A DNA stretch of 64,000 nucleotides from Desulfobacteraceae bacterium (GCA_016743945.1 JADGFI010000007.1:186001-250000), one strand, 5' to 3'; positions 25,727-36,092 are shown, counted from the stretch's first letter. Notes: generated by a model not told the origin, from the letters alone. Numbers and translations: made by a program.

Positions 25727-28347
25727 CTGACATCTTCATATATTTTTCTGATGGCAGAAGGCGTTATTTCATCCCCATGGACGACCGTATATTCCACAAG
25801 ATCTTCATAATCGTCATGATCGAATCCAAGGACTTCTTGCTCTTTTATTTTTTGGTGACAGATAATTTGGGGTTCAAGTTTTTCCCCTGAAGGGCCAACA
25901 TCCCTGAATACCAATTGGATTCGATACCAATCCTCATAAAAATATTCCTGGAGCAGGGGAATCAGCTGATTAAAAAAAACTGCTTTCAGGTGGTTAAAAT
26001 TTCTTACGCGATAAAAATAAGCATGACCGATTGTCATATCCCGGTTGAGCAGAAATCGGATGCGGCCATTGATGGCGTCAAGTAAAGCGCGAAGATCAAC
26101 CCACCCACCTTCACCGTCCTCTATGGATCCATCCCCACTCGAACCACTCAGTAATCTGGATTTGGGCATGAGTTCTTTAAAATGAAACCGCCTGCGTAAA
26201 GCCGTATCAAGCAGAGCAATGGATCTGTCTGCCGTGTTCATGGTTCCATAAATGTCCAGATTTTTAGGTACACCAAACCGATCCCCAGAATAAGGCAGGG
26301 TCAATTCCATTCCCGAAAGAAACCTCCCTTTATCATCATACTCTGCTCGTTTATCAATATCGATAAGGGTGATGAGTTCCCCGAATATTTTTGCAATATT
26401 GCCCCGGTTGATCTCATCTATAAAAAGCGCATACCGTTGTTTCGGGTCTGCCTTTGCTTTCTGGACGATACGCCGGAATACACCCGGCACAACTTCATAG
26501 GCCAACTCACCGATTTCGTTATCGAGTATGGGGCGGATGCCTTCAATAAAGTCTTCATAGCCATAGGCCTGGTGAAAGGTGATGAATTCGTATCGGTCCT
26601 GATGCAGCTCTTTTTCCGGGCCTTTTTCAAGGTTTTTAGCAAAATTCAGAGTATCCGCACATTCTTCTTCCCAGTCACTGGTTAAAAACCATACGGATCG
26701 TTCATCTTTGTCAAAGGCAAAGGGGGCCTGTCGATTTTTATATTGGACGGTTTTGGAACCTTCCGTTGTATGTTGCTGAAGCGTTGCCCAAATGGTTTGG
26801 GTAATATTTTTTGTTCGACCCATTGCCCTGGCTTTGAGGCATATATACTCATGCTCTGCAATGATACCCACCTTGGCCTTTCCGCCCAGGTGGTAAAGCG
26901 CCGCTGCAATGACATCGAACCACCGGGCGTCAAGAAGCTGCTGAATGAGCCAGGCTTCTTTATTGATGGATTTGTTTTTGCTCTGGTATTGTTCTTTAAC
27001 GAGTTGATTCATCTGAAAGGTTTTCCCTGTCCCAGGAGGGCCATAAAAAATTTGATTGCAGGGTTCGAAGGCCTTGACCGGTTTCGGGACATTCGGATGT
27101 TTAATCAATTGATTCCATCTTTTTTGCAATAGACCTGCTGACCTGGGTTTGATCATTATCCCTGAATTTTGGGGCGCCCATTTTTGGTTGTCAATTGAAA
27201 TGCGTTTTAAATCATCAGCCGTGACAATGGAATCCCCGGCCAAAGGATCATGGATACGGGAAAATTCGATTTTAACAAATTTTGTGGTTTCACCCTTTAG
27301 TGCTTTTTGTTCTTCCCAATGGGTGTCTTCATAGGGTTCGGCCACCACATTCCCCACAGCAAAAATACCCCTGGGTTCTGCCCCAACCCGGGTTAGAAAG
27401 GCTTTGTCCCCCTCCATGATTTTATTGCTTGAACAATTCCAGGGAATGACCACAGCCTCCCCTTTAAAGGTTTTATCCCGATCCTCTTTAAGTGTCTTCC
27501 AGGGAAAAAAATCAGGATTCCATGTAAACAGCCAGGACACATTACGCGCCGGTTTCCAGAGATCATGCAGCGGTGGTAGATAGAAGTCCAGCTCTTCCTG
27601 ATCAAGACTTTTTGCCTGTACCTTGCGAATATCAGACAGATGCTCGTCTATCTCAAACGCCGTCAACCCATTTATCTTTGACGCACTCATTCCGGAAAAC
27701 GCTTTGATTATTTCTCTCCGGTCAGTACCGCCAAAAATACGTTCAAACCTATCCGGGAAGAGAAGAAATAAAAACATGTGCCGAAATTGCCTGGAATTAT
27801 TTTCCGGAATCTGCTCTATCCATTGTGCCATTTGTCGGCCATCGGCAAGTAACCCCTTCTGCCCTGCCTTATCCAGTTTTTTGAATGCAATCATGAGGCG
27901 AATAAAATAGGCAAACTCTTTCCATCTTAAGGTATTATAGCCTGTCCCGGAACTGCCTATTCCCATAAGAGTTTCATCATTTAGCCAGGAAAGGTTTTCC
28001 GGCAATTTGCTATCTGAAAATTCCCAGACAGTCTTAATCCCTTGCCGTTTTTTTTCCGCTGTCAGATTGCTTGAGCAAAGAAACATGACCCAAAGCATTT
28101 CTGCTGCCAATTGTTTGACAAGATCTGATGCCGGATCAAGTTGATTTTCAAGTTTTTCAAAAAAAGAGTTACTACTTCCATCCGGTGCATTGATGAAATA
28201 TTCTTCCAGATCCTGGAAATGGGGTAAGGTCCATACAACCGCATTATCAGAAAAAACAGAACCGTCTTTTTCAAGACAATTTTGCTGCCAGTGATTTGCA
28301 GCAGATAAGATTGCCGTTGTATCCCTTTCACCAATGTATCGACTCAT
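25723..28347 (-). CDS. mcrB: McrB-type AAA+ GTPase with N-terminal EVE-like sensor region
   Basis: An 874-residue McrB homologue. The AAA+ motor has Walker A FYGPPGTGKTFQMNQL (about residues 434-449), Walker B ALFIDEINRGNIAKIFGEL, the sensor block GTMNTADRSIALLDTALRR and RFHFKEL. The N-terminal half differs from E. coli McrB: a helical region to about 260, then a region (NVSWLFTWNP, VVIPWNCSSNKIMEGDKAFL, GIFAVGNVV) that looks like an EVE/PUA-fold module, which in relatives reads modified bases. Strong AAGGAG start site. It forms a coupled pair with mcrC and lies 36 bases after the HsdR-N-like gene. Confidence 0.93.
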   Translation of the reverse strand: MSRYIGERDTTAILSAANHWQQNCLEKDGSVFSDNAVVWTLPHFQDLEEYFINAPDGSSNSFFEKLENQLDPASDLVKQLAAEMLWVMFLCSSNLTAEKKRQGIKTVWEFSDSKLPENLSWLNDETLMGIGSSGTGYNTLRWKEFAYFIRLMIAFKKLDKAGQKGLLADGRQMAQWIEQIPENNSRQFRHMFLFLLFPDRFERIFGGTDRREIIKAFSGMSASKINGLTAFEIDEHLSDIRKVQAKSLDQEELDFYLPPLHDLWKPARNVSWLFTWNPDFFPWKTLKEDRDKTFKGEAVVIPWNCSSNKIMEGDKAFLTRVGAEPRGIFAVGNVVAEPYEDTHWEEQKALKGETTKFVKIEFSRIHDPLAGDSIVTADDLKRISIDNQKWAPQNSGIMIKPRSAGLLQKRWNQLIKHPNVPKPVKAFEPCNQIFYGPPGTGKTFQMNQLVKEQYQSKNKSINKEAWLIQQLLDARWFDVIAAALYHLGGKAKVGIIAEHEYICLKARAMGRTKNITQTIWATLQQHTTEGSKTVQYKNRQAPFAFDKDERSVWFLTSDWEEECADTLNFAKNLEKGPEKELHQDRYEFITFHQAYGYEDFIEGIRPILDNEIGELAYEVVPGVFRRIVQKAKADPKQRYALFIDEINRGNIAKIFGELITLIDIDKRAEYDDKGRFLSGMELTLPYSGDRFGVPKNLDIYGTMNTADRSIALLDTALRRRFHFKELMPKSRLLSGSSGDGSIEDGEGGWVDLRALLDAINGRIRFLLNRDMTIGHAYFYRVRNFNHLKAVFFNQLIPLLQEYFYEDWYRIQLVFRDVGPSGEKLEPQIICHQKIKEQEVLGFDHDDYEDLVEYTVVHGDEITPSAIRKIYEDVS

Positions 28348-28383
28348 GTGGGTTCTCCTTTTTTATTTGGCGTATGAAAGGAT

Positions 28384-29466
28384 TCATTTGCTTGAATTTT
28401 TAAATTTTTCCCATTCTTGTTCGTAAATACCCCAGAGCTCTGTTTTATTTTCAGCCAACAAGGAATCCTGAAAACCAAATCCAAGGTTTTTGTTAATGAG
28501 CAGTTCAAATAATGTTTTAAATTCATTCATCACTTCCTGCGTGATATCGGAATATTTTTTTTTATTAAAGCTTTTTAAATAGTAATCCAGTAATGCCAGG
28601 TCAAAACGAATGGTATTTATATTTTCGTTGGCAATATTCATTGCGTCACCAGCTAAATTGCTTAATCGACGTCTGCAACTGAGAACCAATTCCCGGATGT
28701 TGGACTCTGACGTGTGAAAATCTTCATGAGAATCAGGATCTATTTGCTTTAAATAGGCTGAAATTTCCTTAAAAACGCCACTGATTTTTCCATGAACATA
28801 TTGCTCATGACTGTTTAGCCCATAAAGGACCCTTAAGATCAGATCTGTTGCAAATTGTATTTTTCCGTCAATCCCTGTAAGTAATAAGCTATGTCCATTG
28901 AATACATTTTGCAGGCATAAGAAAAAATCCTTTGCTTGTTTTGCAGGAACTGCCCTGTTCCACCAATAAAGCAGTGGCAGAATGTCCTGTAGTTCAAGTA
29001 TAAAAGGTTCAAGCTCGTTTAGATATTGCCCGGCTTTTTTCGAGGGTATGTCAGGGATTCTTACCCATTCGTTGTTGATAAACCGGTTTACAATCCATTT
29101 ATTGCCGTTCGTAAACACAGCATATTCAGCTCTGATATTTTTAGAGGAGGCATAACTAATGGCCTGATCCACCCCTTTTTCAATTTTGTTGTCTTTGCGT
29201 CTCTTGCACTCAATGACGATGAATGGCTTTTCCTCTTTAAAAATAACGATATCGGCAAAGTGGTTCCGGGTTCCAACGATTACACGCTGCTCGATTTTGA
29301 TATGATTTACATGGTATCCATAGGTTCTGAAAAGTTCATATAATACCCATTGCCTGACCTTTTCTTCCGGCTTGGCGATCCATTTCCCCCCGGTTTCAGA
29401 CGCTTCAAATTTGGCTTTAAAAATATAGGCAGCCGGATCAATTTCATAAAAATCTTTAGGCGGCAT
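28384..29466 (-). CDS. stand-alone type I restriction R-subunit N-terminal-like nuclease protein
   Basis: A 360-residue protein whose first 150 residues match the HsdR N-terminal PD-(D/E)XK nuclease fold: KVRQWVLYELFRTYGY, then HFADIVIFKEEKPFIVIECK with D, E and K of the active site, and GVDQAISYASS. No helicase motifs follow. The rest is helical (for example LRRRLSNLAGDAMNIA-like) and unrecognised. Proteins of this type are common near restriction genes and often act as extra effectors or regulators. It lies 92 bases after hsdR and 36 bases before mcrB, in the same direction. Confidence 0.8.
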   Translation of the reverse strand: MPPKDFYEIDPAAYIFKAKFEASETGGKWIAKPEEKVRQWVLYELFRTYGYHVNHIKIEQRVIVGTRNHFADIVIFKEEKPFIVIECKRRKDNKIEKGVDQAISYASSKNIRAEYAVFTNGNKWIVNRFINNEWVRIPDIPSKKAGQYLNELEPFILELQDILPLLYWWNRAVPAKQAKDFFLCLQNVFNGHSLLLTGIDGKIQFATDLILRVLYGLNSHEQYVHGKISGVFKEISAYLKQIDPDSHEDFHTSESNIRELVLSCRRRLSNLAGDAMNIANENINTIRFDLALLDYYLKSFNKKKYSDITQEVMNEFKTLFELLINKNLGFGFQDSLLAENKTELWGIYEQEWEKFKNSSK

Positions 29467-29558
29467 GGTCTTCCTTTTTTTAGTTGGTTTGATATAAGTT
29501 CATTTTTAGAGGATAGTTGAACCTTTAAATCTTCATTTTTGGTTTGTTCGGCCTATTT

Positions 29559-32500
29559 TTAATAGTGTTCCCGGATATAATCATAGGCCTTGTCAAAAAG
29601 TTCCTGTTCTTTATGCAATTTGTATTTAAACAGCGTCTGCCGGAGTACTTTTTGAATCTCTTTCTGGCCGGTGAGACTACTCTGCCATCCTTCAAAGCGG
29701 GTTGCTCTGACAATTTTATCAATATCTTCAACAACATTGGCAATGATTTGAGGAGTGGTGTCGTTTTTCACTTCCAGAAAGATTTCGGTCAGAGCTTGTT
29801 TGTCGTCAGGGATGACCGCCTCACTGGTTTTGTTTTCCAGACGAACCATATCACGGGCGGCATCAAGCAGATCTTTTAGCCACTGAAGGCTGCTAAGAAC
29901 ACCGGCTTCATATTTTTCCTTGAGCCGTTCAAGCCGTTTCCCAAGCTCCTCAAAACCAGGAATGTTTTTAGAGCGGATTTTAGCCATGAGTGAAATATTG
30001 AGTTTTTTGGCTTTTTTCTTCCGTTCTTTTTCTGTCAGTTCAAAGACAGAGTCCGCATCCATAACCAGTCCTTCAATGTCATCCCGAATACGGTCAATGT
30101 CCGTGTGTTCATGAATCAATTTGATGGTTTCCGGCCCCAAAGATTCCCAAAGCAGAGATCCCAGTCCCCCTACCGGTTTGATGGACTCGTAAACCTGGGC
30201 AAGCCAGCGGTAATCCCGGCGAAAGCAATTCAGGTCCGGATCGGGTGTAATTGCTTCCCACAACCGTTTTAGCACATTGAACTGGGCTGCAAACGTGTCT
30301 TTTATTTTATTGCCCATTAGGCAATCCTGGGCTGCGATCAAACCTTCATACCCTTCTATGCTGCGGTCTACACCCGGAAAATAATCAAGGCATTTTTGCA
30401 CGGCCTCTGGAAGAAGATTTTTAAATGCTTTGAGGCTCTCAACAACCCCCTCAATGTCCTTGGGATCATAATCCAATGCCTTGGCTACTTTTTCAAAAAC
30501 ACCCAGATAATCAATAATGAGGCCATGTTTTTTTGTATCGCTGTAAAGCCGATTGGTCCGGCACATGGCCTGTAACAGGGTGTGATCCCGAACCGGTTTG
30601 TCCAGATACATGCAATAGCAGATCGGCGCATCAAAGCCCGTCAGCAGCTTGGCCGTGACAATTATAATTTTCAATGGATCCACTGCATCCCGGTACCGAT
30701 CCAGCAGTTGTTCCTGAACTTCAGGTCTGGCATCAATCCCTTGCCATCGTTTAAAGTCATTCTTTTCAATGGGAAGTTCAAGTTTTTTCCACTTGAGCCA
30801 GTCCACGGCTATTTTCTTGGGCTTGCCGGTCTCATCTTTCTCTTCTTCAATGGTGCCCTGGGAAATATTCATGACAGCTTCCACGGTATCTTTGCCAAGG
30901 CGCTGGGACAAAAGATAATACATTTGCACCACGGCTTCCCGATCATACACCACAACCATGCCTTTGAATTGTTTGGGAGCCACATGGTCTTGGTAATGTT
31001 TGGTTATATCATCGGCAATGGCGGTAATCCGTTTGGGTGCTTTCAGAAGATGAGAGAGTTTACCGGCCTTTTGGGAAATATAATTTTTTTCCTCTTCATT
31101 CAAATTATTTTGTTTGGCCAGTTTTTCAAATTCTTGATCAATGGTTTCCCGCTCAATGCGCAGCTCCACCAGGCGCGGTTCAAATTTGACGGGCAGGGTT
31201 GCTTTATCCCTGATGGATTGTTTATAGGAATAACGATTTAGATAGCGTCCCGGATCATTGGACGCTCCAAACAGCTTAAAGGTGTTTCGTTCCAGGCTGG
31301 AAATGGGTGTGCCTGTTAGGCCGAAGAAAAAGGCATTTGGCAGAGCCCAGCGCATTTTTTCACCCAGACTCCCCTCCTGGGTTCTGTGGGCTTCATCCAC
31401 CAATACAATAATATTATCCCGGGAATTGAGCCCCTTGGTGTCGTGCTCATCAATCACTACCTCGTCAAATTTGAATATGGTGGTGATAAGAATCTGTCTG
31501 GAATCCTGCTCCAATTCCTGGGCCAGTGCTTTGCAGGATTGAATTGCTGTGGTGTTCTTAACTGCGGCATTGTTGAATACGGAATTGATCTGGCTGTCCA
31601 AATCCACCCGGTCCACCACTACCACCACGGTTGGATTTTTCAGTTCCGGGTCGGCTTTGAGCATTTGGGCGGCAAATAACATTAAAAATGATTTTCCGGA
31701 CCCCTGGAAATGCCAGATCAACCCCTTTCTGGCATCCTGAATTTTTACCCGTTGAACAATGGCCTTGGCTGCCTCATATTGGGGATAACGGGGCAGAATC
31801 TTTATCTTAAATCCTGGTTTTCCCTGGCCCTGTTTAAGGGTTGAAAAAATCACAAAAGATTGCAAAATTTCCAGCAGGGTTTTGGGATTTAGCAGACGTT
31901 CGGCACTATTGAGCACCGTGCGCATATCCTGGGGAATCTCATCCCGTTCTTCCGTGCTATGCCAGGGGGCCCAATTTTTAAACCCCGCACCAACCCCCCC
32001 GTAATAAAAACTTTTCCCTTCCGATGCAAAGCAGAGCAGATTGGGCACAAAAAAAGCTTTCTGATTTTCCCAATATTGTTTTTGGCCGCCCAAAAAATCC
32101 AGGGCCCCATCCTGCCAGCTGATGGCGTCCCGGACCGGTGTTTTTACTTCCCCCACCACCAGGGGAATCCCATTCACATATAGCACCAGGTCAAAGTAGG
32201 CATTTCGTGTTCCGGTAAACTGCACCTGCTGGCTGAGGACACACTGGTTGTTTTCCGGGTTGTCAAAATCAATCAGATGGATGGTAATATGTTCCCCATC
32301 CTTTCCCAGGGGCATGGAATTTCGCCCCAGCAGCCAGTCCTGAAACAATTCATTGGCATGGACAAGCCCGCTGTAACTGGCATCCAGCAACACACCGCGC
32401 ATGCGGTGTATCACCTCGTCGGCCAGGTCGGGATTGGCTGCCAAGGGCTTATTCAAAAGGCACAGAGCATCCTTGAGCCAGGTATCAACGAACACATCCT

Positions 32501-32720
32501 GGGGCTGTTTGCCGTGCAGGATAAGATCTTCACCATGTACAAATTTCCAGGGGGGGAAAAAGGAGGAGGGGGGTTGGGGATTGATCGTTGTGCCATAGGG
32601 CTTGCAATCCTCCCGGACTTGGTCATCGCTGGTCTTTGATTTCAGATCCCCCTCTTTAACCATTCCGCACAGGTGGTCCCGAAGGGCATTTTCGATGGTG
32701 TTCATTTCGTTGAAGGTCAT
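29559..32720 (-). CDS. hsdR: type I restriction-modification R subunit
   Basis: A 1053-residue HsdR, the motor and nuclease of a type I restriction complex, which translocates unmodified DNA and cuts it at a distance. The N-terminal nuclease has FDLVLYVNGIPLVVGEVKTP (catalytic D, E, K). The SF2 motor follows with Walker A WHFQGSGKSFLMLFAAQML, VDEAHRTQEGSLG, GLTGTPISS and a C-terminal QAMCRTNRLYS block. The ATG overlaps the gajB stop by 4 bases, so translation of hsdR appears coupled to the Gabija helicase gene. Length is normal for the family. Confidence 0.96.
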   Translation of the reverse strand: MTFNEMNTIENALRDHLCGMVKEGDLKSKTSDDQVREDCKPYGTTINPQPPSSFFPPWKFVHGEDLILHGKQPQDVFVDTWLKDALCLLNKPLAANPDLADEVIHRMRGVLLDASYSGLVHANELFQDWLLGRNSMPLGKDGEHITIHLIDFDNPENNQCVLSQQVQFTGTRNAYFDLVLYVNGIPLVVGEVKTPVRDAISWQDGALDFLGGQKQYWENQKAFFVPNLLCFASEGKSFYYGGVGAGFKNWAPWHSTEERDEIPQDMRTVLNSAERLLNPKTLLEILQSFVIFSTLKQGQGKPGFKIKILPRYPQYEAAKAIVQRVKIQDARKGLIWHFQGSGKSFLMLFAAQMLKADPELKNPTVVVVVDRVDLDSQINSVFNNAAVKNTTAIQSCKALAQELEQDSRQILITTIFKFDEVVIDEHDTKGLNSRDNIIVLVDEAHRTQEGSLGEKMRWALPNAFFFGLTGTPISSLERNTFKLFGASNDPGRYLNRYSYKQSIRDKATLPVKFEPRLVELRIERETIDQEFEKLAKQNNLNEEEKNYISQKAGKLSHLLKAPKRITAIADDITKHYQDHVAPKQFKGMVVVYDREAVVQMYYLLSQRLGKDTVEAVMNISQGTIEEEKDETGKPKKIAVDWLKWKKLELPIEKNDFKRWQGIDARPEVQEQLLDRYRDAVDPLKIIIVTAKLLTGFDAPICYCMYLDKPVRDHTLLQAMCRTNRLYSDTKKHGLIIDYLGVFEKVAKALDYDPKDIEGVVESLKAFKNLLPEAVQKCLDYFPGVDRSIEGYEGLIAAQDCLMGNKIKDTFAAQFNVLKRLWEAITPDPDLNCFRRDYRWLAQVYESIKPVGGLGSLLWESLGPETIKLIHEHTDIDRIRDDIEGLVMDADSVFELTEKERKKKAKKLNISLMAKIRSKNIPGFEELGKRLERLKEKYEAGVLSSLQWLKDLLDAARDMVRLENKTSEAVIPDDKQALTEIFLEVKNDTTPQIIANVVEDIDKIVRATRFEGWQSSLTGQKEIQKVLRQTLFKYKLHKEQELFDKAYDYIREHY

Positions 32721-34363
32721 ATTTTCGATATTTCCCTTAACTTAATTAATGGGTCGTGATTTAAGAATTCAGAGGTTCTTCCCATTTTTATCTCTAATTC
32801 TTTTGATTGCCAATTTTCCTTGATTCTCTTTGAAGATGTGCACAAAAAACAGGCTTTCTTTGCCCGAGTTACCCCTACATAGTGCAGGTTAATATTTTGT
32901 TCCCATGAAGGATATATTGGATTGTCGAAATCATTGCCTGGGCCAGGTAGTTTTGTAGGAAATACCCATTCATATAAATCAAGGTGAAAAACGATATCAA
33001 ATTCAAGACCTTTTGCTTTGTGAATCGTCATCAATTGAACCTCATCATCCTGAGCAGGTGTAAAATATTCTGACAAATCTTCTTCCAGGCTATTTTTAAG
33101 CAGATCTTTAGCTTCTTTGGATTGGGAATTCGGCAATAAAGAGAGAGCAATCTGATTAAAAATATTAAAAAGCTCTTCTTGGGTCATCGATCTAATCTTA
33201 CCAATTTCTTTCCTCGTTTTTCTGATTTCCTGGGAAGTCAGAATCGTAGGAGACGAGTCAATTATTTCCTCTGCTGTTATCGATGGATCAAAATAATATT
33301 TAAGCAACTGACAAAAAAGTCGACTCCAAAGACTGAAGTTTTCTTCTATTGGATGATTTTTAAAAAACCGGTGTTTTGTTGTAAGAGACTCTTTTACAAT
33401 TTCACCACTAAGCGTTCCTTTAACAAGAATCCCTATATTACATAGCTTTTCAACCCCATATTCATTAACAATCCCAGGCAAACATTTATCAATCCAGCGT
33501 GCTATCGCCCTCTGGTCACCAGTACATTCTTTAAAAAATACTCTATTTTCATCTGTTGCCAACAAACTGGCATCATCACTCAGTATTCGCTGAGAATAAT
33601 TGATAATGGACGGATGGCTGCGATGATTAAATGTGATAGGGAATAGTTTGAAATTTTTTCTTTTAGCCAATGCCAGAAGATATTTGGAATCTTTATTAGA
33701 AAAGCCAAAGATAAATTGATTAGCATCACCAACTGCAACCGTCACCAAACCTATATTTTCAAGTTTAAGGAAAAGTTCATGCTGCTCCAAGCCAGAATCC
33801 TGGTATTCATCAACAAAAACATGGGTATACCTGGATTGGAAAAATTTTTGACAAGCTTTTGAATGGGTAAGTGTATATAAAGCGAGGGCACCCGATGTTT
33901 CAAGAAAAAGAATTCCTTTCTGAAAATATTGCTGCAATAAATCCAAATGATTTTCGATTTCTTCAAGGCTCACCTGGTTTGCTTTGATTTTGGCAAATTG
34001 ATCCTTCTCATCATCGTCTAAATCCCAAATTCTGCAAACAACAAATTCATTTTTAGGTTTCCCCCAGAGATGGGGTAAAAAAGGGAAGATCACTTCGCTA
34101 CTACAAAATCTATCAATCGTACCAAAAAAGCAGGATTTTTGATTCGTACTGTCTTTTAAACTACGTCTTTTTAACTCGTCGCTGGCTTTATTGGTGTAAG
34201 AAATTGCAACAACCCCTTGATGGCCGGAAAGTGTTGGCAGTACAGAACGGATTTTTTCCGACATGACAAACGTCTTTCCACTACCAGGCGTTGCTATGGC
34301 GACCATATTACCCGGGTGGTCAATGGCAGCCTGCTGTTCAGAAGTTGGATTCAGAGTCGTCAT
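32717..34363 (-). CDS. gajB: Gabija GajB-like UvrD/Rep helicase
   Basis: A 548-residue superfamily 1A helicase. Motifs in order: SEQQAAIDHPGNMVAIATPG and GSGKT (Q motif and Walker A, residues 8-30), VVAISYTNKASDELKRR (Ia), FVDEYQDSGLEQHELFLKL (II), GDANQFIFGFSNKD (III), FNHRSHPSI (IV), LMTIHKAKGLEFDIVF (V) and LHYVGVTRAKKACFLCTSS (VI). It follows the GajA-like gene by 16 bases, and that pairing defines Gabija, in which GajB senses or stimulates and GajA cuts DNA. It overlaps hsdR by 4 bases. Confidence 0.9.
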   Translation of the reverse strand: MTTLNPTSEQQAAIDHPGNMVAIATPGSGKTFVMSEKIRSVLPTLSGHQGVVAISYTNKASDELKRRSLKDSTNQKSCFFGTIDRFCSSEVIFPFLPHLWGKPKNEFVVCRIWDLDDDEKDQFAKIKANQVSLEEIENHLDLLQQYFQKGILFLETSGALALYTLTHSKACQKFFQSRYTHVFVDEYQDSGLEQHELFLKLENIGLVTVAVGDANQFIFGFSNKDSKYLLALAKRKNFKLFPITFNHRSHPSIINYSQRILSDDASLLATDENRVFFKECTGDQRAIARWIDKCLPGIVNEYGVEKLCNIGILVKGTLSGEIVKESLTTKHRFFKNHPIEENFSLWSRLFCQLLKYYFDPSITAEEIIDSSPTILTSQEIRKTRKEIGKIRSMTQEELFNIFNQIALSLLPNSQSKEAKDLLKNSLEEDLSEYFTPAQDDEVQLMTIHKAKGLEFDIVFHLDLYEWVFPTKLPGPGNDFDNPIYPSWEQNINLHYVGVTRAKKACFLCTSSKRIKENWQSKELEIKMGRTSEFLNHDPLIKLREISKI

Positions 34364-34379
34364 TTTATTTTTCTCCAGC

Positions 34380-36092
34380 CTAAATAGTTCTCAATTCCTT
34401 CACCAAACGGACAGCATGAAGCAAAGGTTTTGCCAAATTGTCATCTTTAAGTGTTTTTAGAGTTTCTTTATAACCAGTAAGAAACCTTGTCATACGAAGT
34501 GCCTTCTTTTCTTGTAGATATTCAACTGCTTTCAGCCGGCTTGTTTTTTTTGTATATTTTTTTAAGCTTGCTTCACAGGCATATCCCAAATCATTTTCCA
34601 GATCAATCTTGGACAGATAAATCCCTTTGGGATTGAGTACTTTTGATTCTGCTTCCCATTCTTTACTAAGCCCTTCTGGAAAAATTTCTTTATTATAATG
34701 TTTATATTCTCGTTTACCAGCAATCCGCAATGCCCTGTTCAAACCAGCAAAGCGCCATTTTGGGGGCTTTGAACGTTGAACTTTAAAAACATCATTATCT
34801 GTTCTCATTATCCATGGAATCTGCATGGCTTTCAGGATTGAGACAAAGACTTTAAAATCAATCCCATCAACCGATAATATGCTGATATTATAAAAATCCA
34901 AATCAATGTCGAGTTGCCGTGATAGCTCGTTATAAAATAAAATCTCAGATGGGCCTTCAACGAGAAAAACAACATCAGCAAAAAAGGCTTCTGCCGGGAG
35001 AATACTCATTCGGTAACCCATGGCAGACCATGCAGCATCAACACAATCAGAACACCCATCACTGGCAGCAAAAGTCGCGCCTGCTTCTTCAAAAAGACGG
35101 GTTATCCCATCAGGGCGAAAAGCCTGTGTGATTTGGGGAGAATGGCTACTGATAAATACCTGGCCGGGTAATTCTTCAATCAAGTATTTTGCCAGTTTTC
35201 TCTGCTGGTGCGGGTGAAGGTGTGCTTCTGGTTCTTCAACGCAATATATTACAGCTTCACTTTCAAGGTCATTTTCTCGCTCGCTTTTGGCTTTCCACAG
35301 TGCTACCAGAATTTGATTGTTGCGGCCATCCCCGCCGAGGCCAATACTGCGTTCATATGTTTTGGCTCCAAGACTCAATTGATCTATAAAAGTTGAGAAA
35401 TTTATAGCTTTGGCTTCAAGATTTACCGCGTAACCAGAATGATGATGAGATAGTTTCTTTAACTCTTCGTTTACCAATTTTGTTGCATCGGCAACATAAC
35501 TGAGTTTTCCAATATCCTCGTTAACTTTTTCCAAATCCGTCTGAATTTCTTCTTCTTGTGTTTTATCCGTCTTTGTGTTTGCTTCGTCTCGATCTTCTTT
35601 TGATAGTTTAATCAGTTGTCGTTTTTCGCTACGAATGAACTGGGATAAATTGCGCGAGCTTTGGATATATCTAAAGTGGATATGTTTCAGGTATACCCTT
35701 GAATCAATTTCCTCCAATGAGTCTTCTTCGTATCCGATATATAATTTGTGGGTTAGATTTTTCCCTTCGGCTTTATATTCCAAATAGGTCTCGCCGTCAT
35801 CGTTTACCCGACCCTTAAGCTTTGAAATCACCGCATCTTCTTTAATATCAGCAAGTTTGATTTTGATGGCAAAGCGATTAAATTGTTTTCCATCAAATTG
35901 GATATGAAAATCTGTTTCAGAAGGTTCAATTTCAGCGTCTGATAGTGTTCGGTCTAATAATAGGCGTATGGCATAGAGTAAATTGGTTTTTCCAACATCA
36001 TTTGCGCCAATAATAAGCGTTTTTTTCCGAAAGTTTATATGAGTATTTTTAAAGTTCCTGAAATTCTTTAACTTGATCCATTCAATCTGCAT
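34380..36092 (-). CDS. gajA: Gabija GajA-like OLD-family ATPase with TOPRIM nuclease
   Basis: A 570-residue OLD-type endonuclease. The ABC-type ATPase has WIKLKNFRNFKN, Walker A IGANDVGKTNLLYAIRLLLD near residue 30, signature-like segment SIGLGGDGRNNQILVAL, Walker B YCVEEPEAHLHPHQQRKLAK and the switch region QVFISSHSPQI. The TOPRIM domain follows from about residue 370: VVFLVEGPSEILFYNELSR (catalytic E) and SVDGIDFKVF plus RTDND (DxD). The ATG at 36092 follows AAGGAAGG; the GTG at 36098 overlaps that site. Size and next-door gajB fit Gabija, which degrades phage DNA when nucleotides are depleted. Confidence 0.92.
   Translation of the reverse strand: MQIEWIKLKNFRNFKNTHINFRKKTLIIGANDVGKTNLLYAIRLLLDRTLSDAEIEPSETDFHIQFDGKQFNRFAIKIKLADIKEDAVISKLKGRVNDDGETYLEYKAEGKNLTHKLYIGYEEDSLEEIDSRVYLKHIHFRYIQSSRNLSQFIRSEKRQLIKLSKEDRDEANTKTDKTQEEEIQTDLEKVNEDIGKLSYVADATKLVNEELKKLSHHHSGYAVNLEAKAINFSTFIDQLSLGAKTYERSIGLGGDGRNNQILVALWKAKSERENDLESEAVIYCVEEPEAHLHPHQQRKLAKYLIEELPGQVFISSHSPQITQAFRPDGITRLFEEAGATFAASDGCSDCVDAAWSAMGYRMSILPAEAFFADVVFLVEGPSEILFYNELSRQLDIDLDFYNISILSVDGIDFKVFVSILKAMQIPWIMRTDNDVFKVQRSKPPKWRFAGLNRALRIAGKREYKHYNKEIFPEGLSKEWEAESKVLNPKGIYLSKIDLENDLGYACEASLKKYTKKTSRLKAVEYLQEKKALRMTRFLTGYKETLKTLKDDNLAKPLLHAVRLVKELRTI

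Noticed and set aside
30582-31241. 219-codon + strand open frame opposite hsdR
   Set aside because: Antisense shadow, phenylalanine-rich composition, no recognisable domain; hsdR motifs are on the other strand.
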